A DNA stretch of 64,000 bases. Origin: Fodinibius sp034521915 (GTDB lineage: Bacteria; Bacteroidota; Rhodothermia; Balneolales; Balneolaceae). Where the stretch lies: contig NZ_JAXHLU010000001.1 in NCBI RefSeq assembly GCF_034521915.1, positions 1 to 64,000 on the forward strand, written 5' to 3'. This document shows, in pieces, positions 63,248 through 64,000 of the stretch. Position 1 is the stretch's first letter; every line of letters begins with the position of its first letter. Position numbers and translations under genes: made by a program. The notes beneath the pieces were generated by a model. That model had not been told where the DNA came from and searched no databases. It saw nothing but the letters and a program-made list of their open reading frames with translations.

Positions 63248-63263
63248 AAGACAATTTTGTCTT
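63248..63263. promoter_or_regulatory. Palindrome before nirK
   Basis: AAGACAATTTTGTCTT, 7-bp perfect arms around TT, 31 bp upstream of the nirK ATG. Its placement at the operon start makes it a candidate operator, for example for an Rrf2- or other nitric-oxide or copper-responsive regulator. The regulator is not known. Confidence 0.5.
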
Positions 63264-63443
63264 TTATTGTTCTGGAACATTGTTATGCAACCACCATGCC
63301 AACATATGATTGAACTAAAGAAAATTCAAAATCTGTCCTCAGATGGGTCTTTTTTAGGAAAAGAATAATTTTTTAACGATGAACTTATGCACCGTTGCAA
63401 TACTACAATTCCCCATTCCTGCACTGCTGCAATAGTGTAAATA

Positions 63444-64000
63444 TTATTCCTTAAGCTTCATAACTTTCACCTTCCACTCCTTGGGCATCGTTTCGAGATA
63501 TTCCCATTTGAAGGGTTCATCACTTTCGGCTTCCATCTGATAATAGAGTGGCTTGGGATCATGATCATTGATAAAGACAAATGCTTCTCCGGACTCGAGT
63601 TCATCAAAGGCATCGAACACCATATCATGTCGCTTTGCCGGGGGATGCGGACGTACATCAAACGAATTTATGATCGAAACATCTTCCAGGGCGGGATCGG
63701 TTTCTTCTTTTTTTGTCACATGTATTACATATTCACCCGGATGATCTTTTTTATATGTCCACGTGTATTCACCATCGAATTTCTTTTTGAATATTCTGCG
63801 GATTTCTTCCGGATCTTTTTCCGAGTTAATCTCCATCGTGTCTCCTTTTAGCATCATACCATACCGATGGAATACAGCATACTTCCAATCTTTACGATCG
63901 GCTTTGCGGAGATCCAACAAAGTAGAAATATCCTCAAATTCACGTCCTTGTGAGGGCTCAGTCCTTGTTACGCGGACTTTCCATTCCTGTCCGCCGCGCT
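63444..64000 (-). CDS. DUF2249-domain protein, partial at the window end
   Basis: The reading frame is open to the right edge; the TTG at 63920 is not a needed start, because upstream codons (RGGQEWKVRVTRTEPSQG) continue the same pattern and look like the end of a preceding DUF2249 unit. The visible part has a linker, a middle unit, and a DUF2249 unit (SFDVRPHPPAKRHDMVFDAF, ELESGEAFVFINDHDPKPLY, FKWEYLETMPKEWKVKVMKL). DUF2249 proteins commonly occur near nitric oxide and denitrification genes, as here beside nirK. The function is unknown, and at least two units are likely. Confidence 0.82.
   Translation of the reverse strand, partial: RGGQEWKVRVTRTEPSQGREFEDISTLLDLRKADRKDWKYAVFHRYGMMLKGDTMEINSEKDPEEIRRIFKKKFDGEYTWTYKKDHPGEYVIHVTKKEETDPALEDVSIINSFDVRPHPPAKRHDMVFDAFDELESGEAFVFINDHDPKPLYYQMEAESDEPFKWEYLETMPKEWKVKVMKLKE

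Overview
The window looks like chromosome from a halotolerant, aerobic bacterium of the Balneolales (Balneolota/Rhodothermota, Bacteroidetes-like). This is inferred from a type IX secretion C-terminal sorting domain (NYPNPFNPST motif), a PorD/DUF4835 protein, acidic cytoplasmic proteins, moderate GC, and weak Shine-Dalgarno sites with several TTG/GTG starts. No rRNA, tRNA or CRISPR array was recognised.

Left part (1-9.7 kb): accessory, repeat-rich DNA. It holds a small-ORF/nucleotidyltransferase pair, two RelE/ParE-type toxin-antitoxin pairs, one large secreted cohesin/dockerin-like T9SS protein, and an IS3-family element. The IS has landed inside a copy of a composite palindromic repeat whose intact copy lies 5 kb away.

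9.7-21 kb: a minus-strand sulfate-activation block (cysN, cysD, cysC, cysQ, two SLC13-type permeases) next to a Wzi-like outer-membrane capsule protein. No APS/PAPS reductase or sulfite reductase is present, so PAPS made here may feed sulfation of a surface polysaccharide. Two four-helix-bundle genes, one truncated, sit between cysC and cysQ. 21.5-25.4 kb: a helix-hairpin-helix/beta-barrel protein, a PorV-like barrel and PorD.

25.6-32.9 kb: a fixABCX-type electron-transfer flavoprotein set, a REP-associated tyrosine transposase flanked by REP pairs, an acyl-CoA dehydrogenase and a glutaryl-CoA dehydrogenase, i.e. acyl-CoA oxidation coupled to quinone reduction. 33-41 kb: uppP, small membrane proteins, a luciferase-like monooxygenase, a YnjE-like triple rhodanese, a double-hotdog thioesterase and a two-component system. 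41.3-53.8 kb: two complete RND efflux operons. The first is of heavy-metal type and lies after the two-component system. The second is of drug type and shares a GTGAGTGA operator with a convergent tetR gene.

54-64 kb: copper and denitrification. A Cys/His-rich secreted protein precedes an OprC/NosA-like TonB copper receptor; then come nicotinate and purine phosphoribosyltransferases, and an operon nirK - SUMF1-like - SCO - cupredoxin - azurin ending in a clear terminator. A DUF2249 gene runs off the right edge.

A striking property of the whole window is that six genes each carry one or two small reading-frame lesions in otherwise well-conserved sequence (IS orfB, cysQ, second SLC13 permease, PorV-like barrel, gcdH, histidine kinase). 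This suggests either systematic assembly indels or active gene decay. Intergenic gaps are filled with several families of short palindromic and word-like repeats, many placed directly after stop codons.
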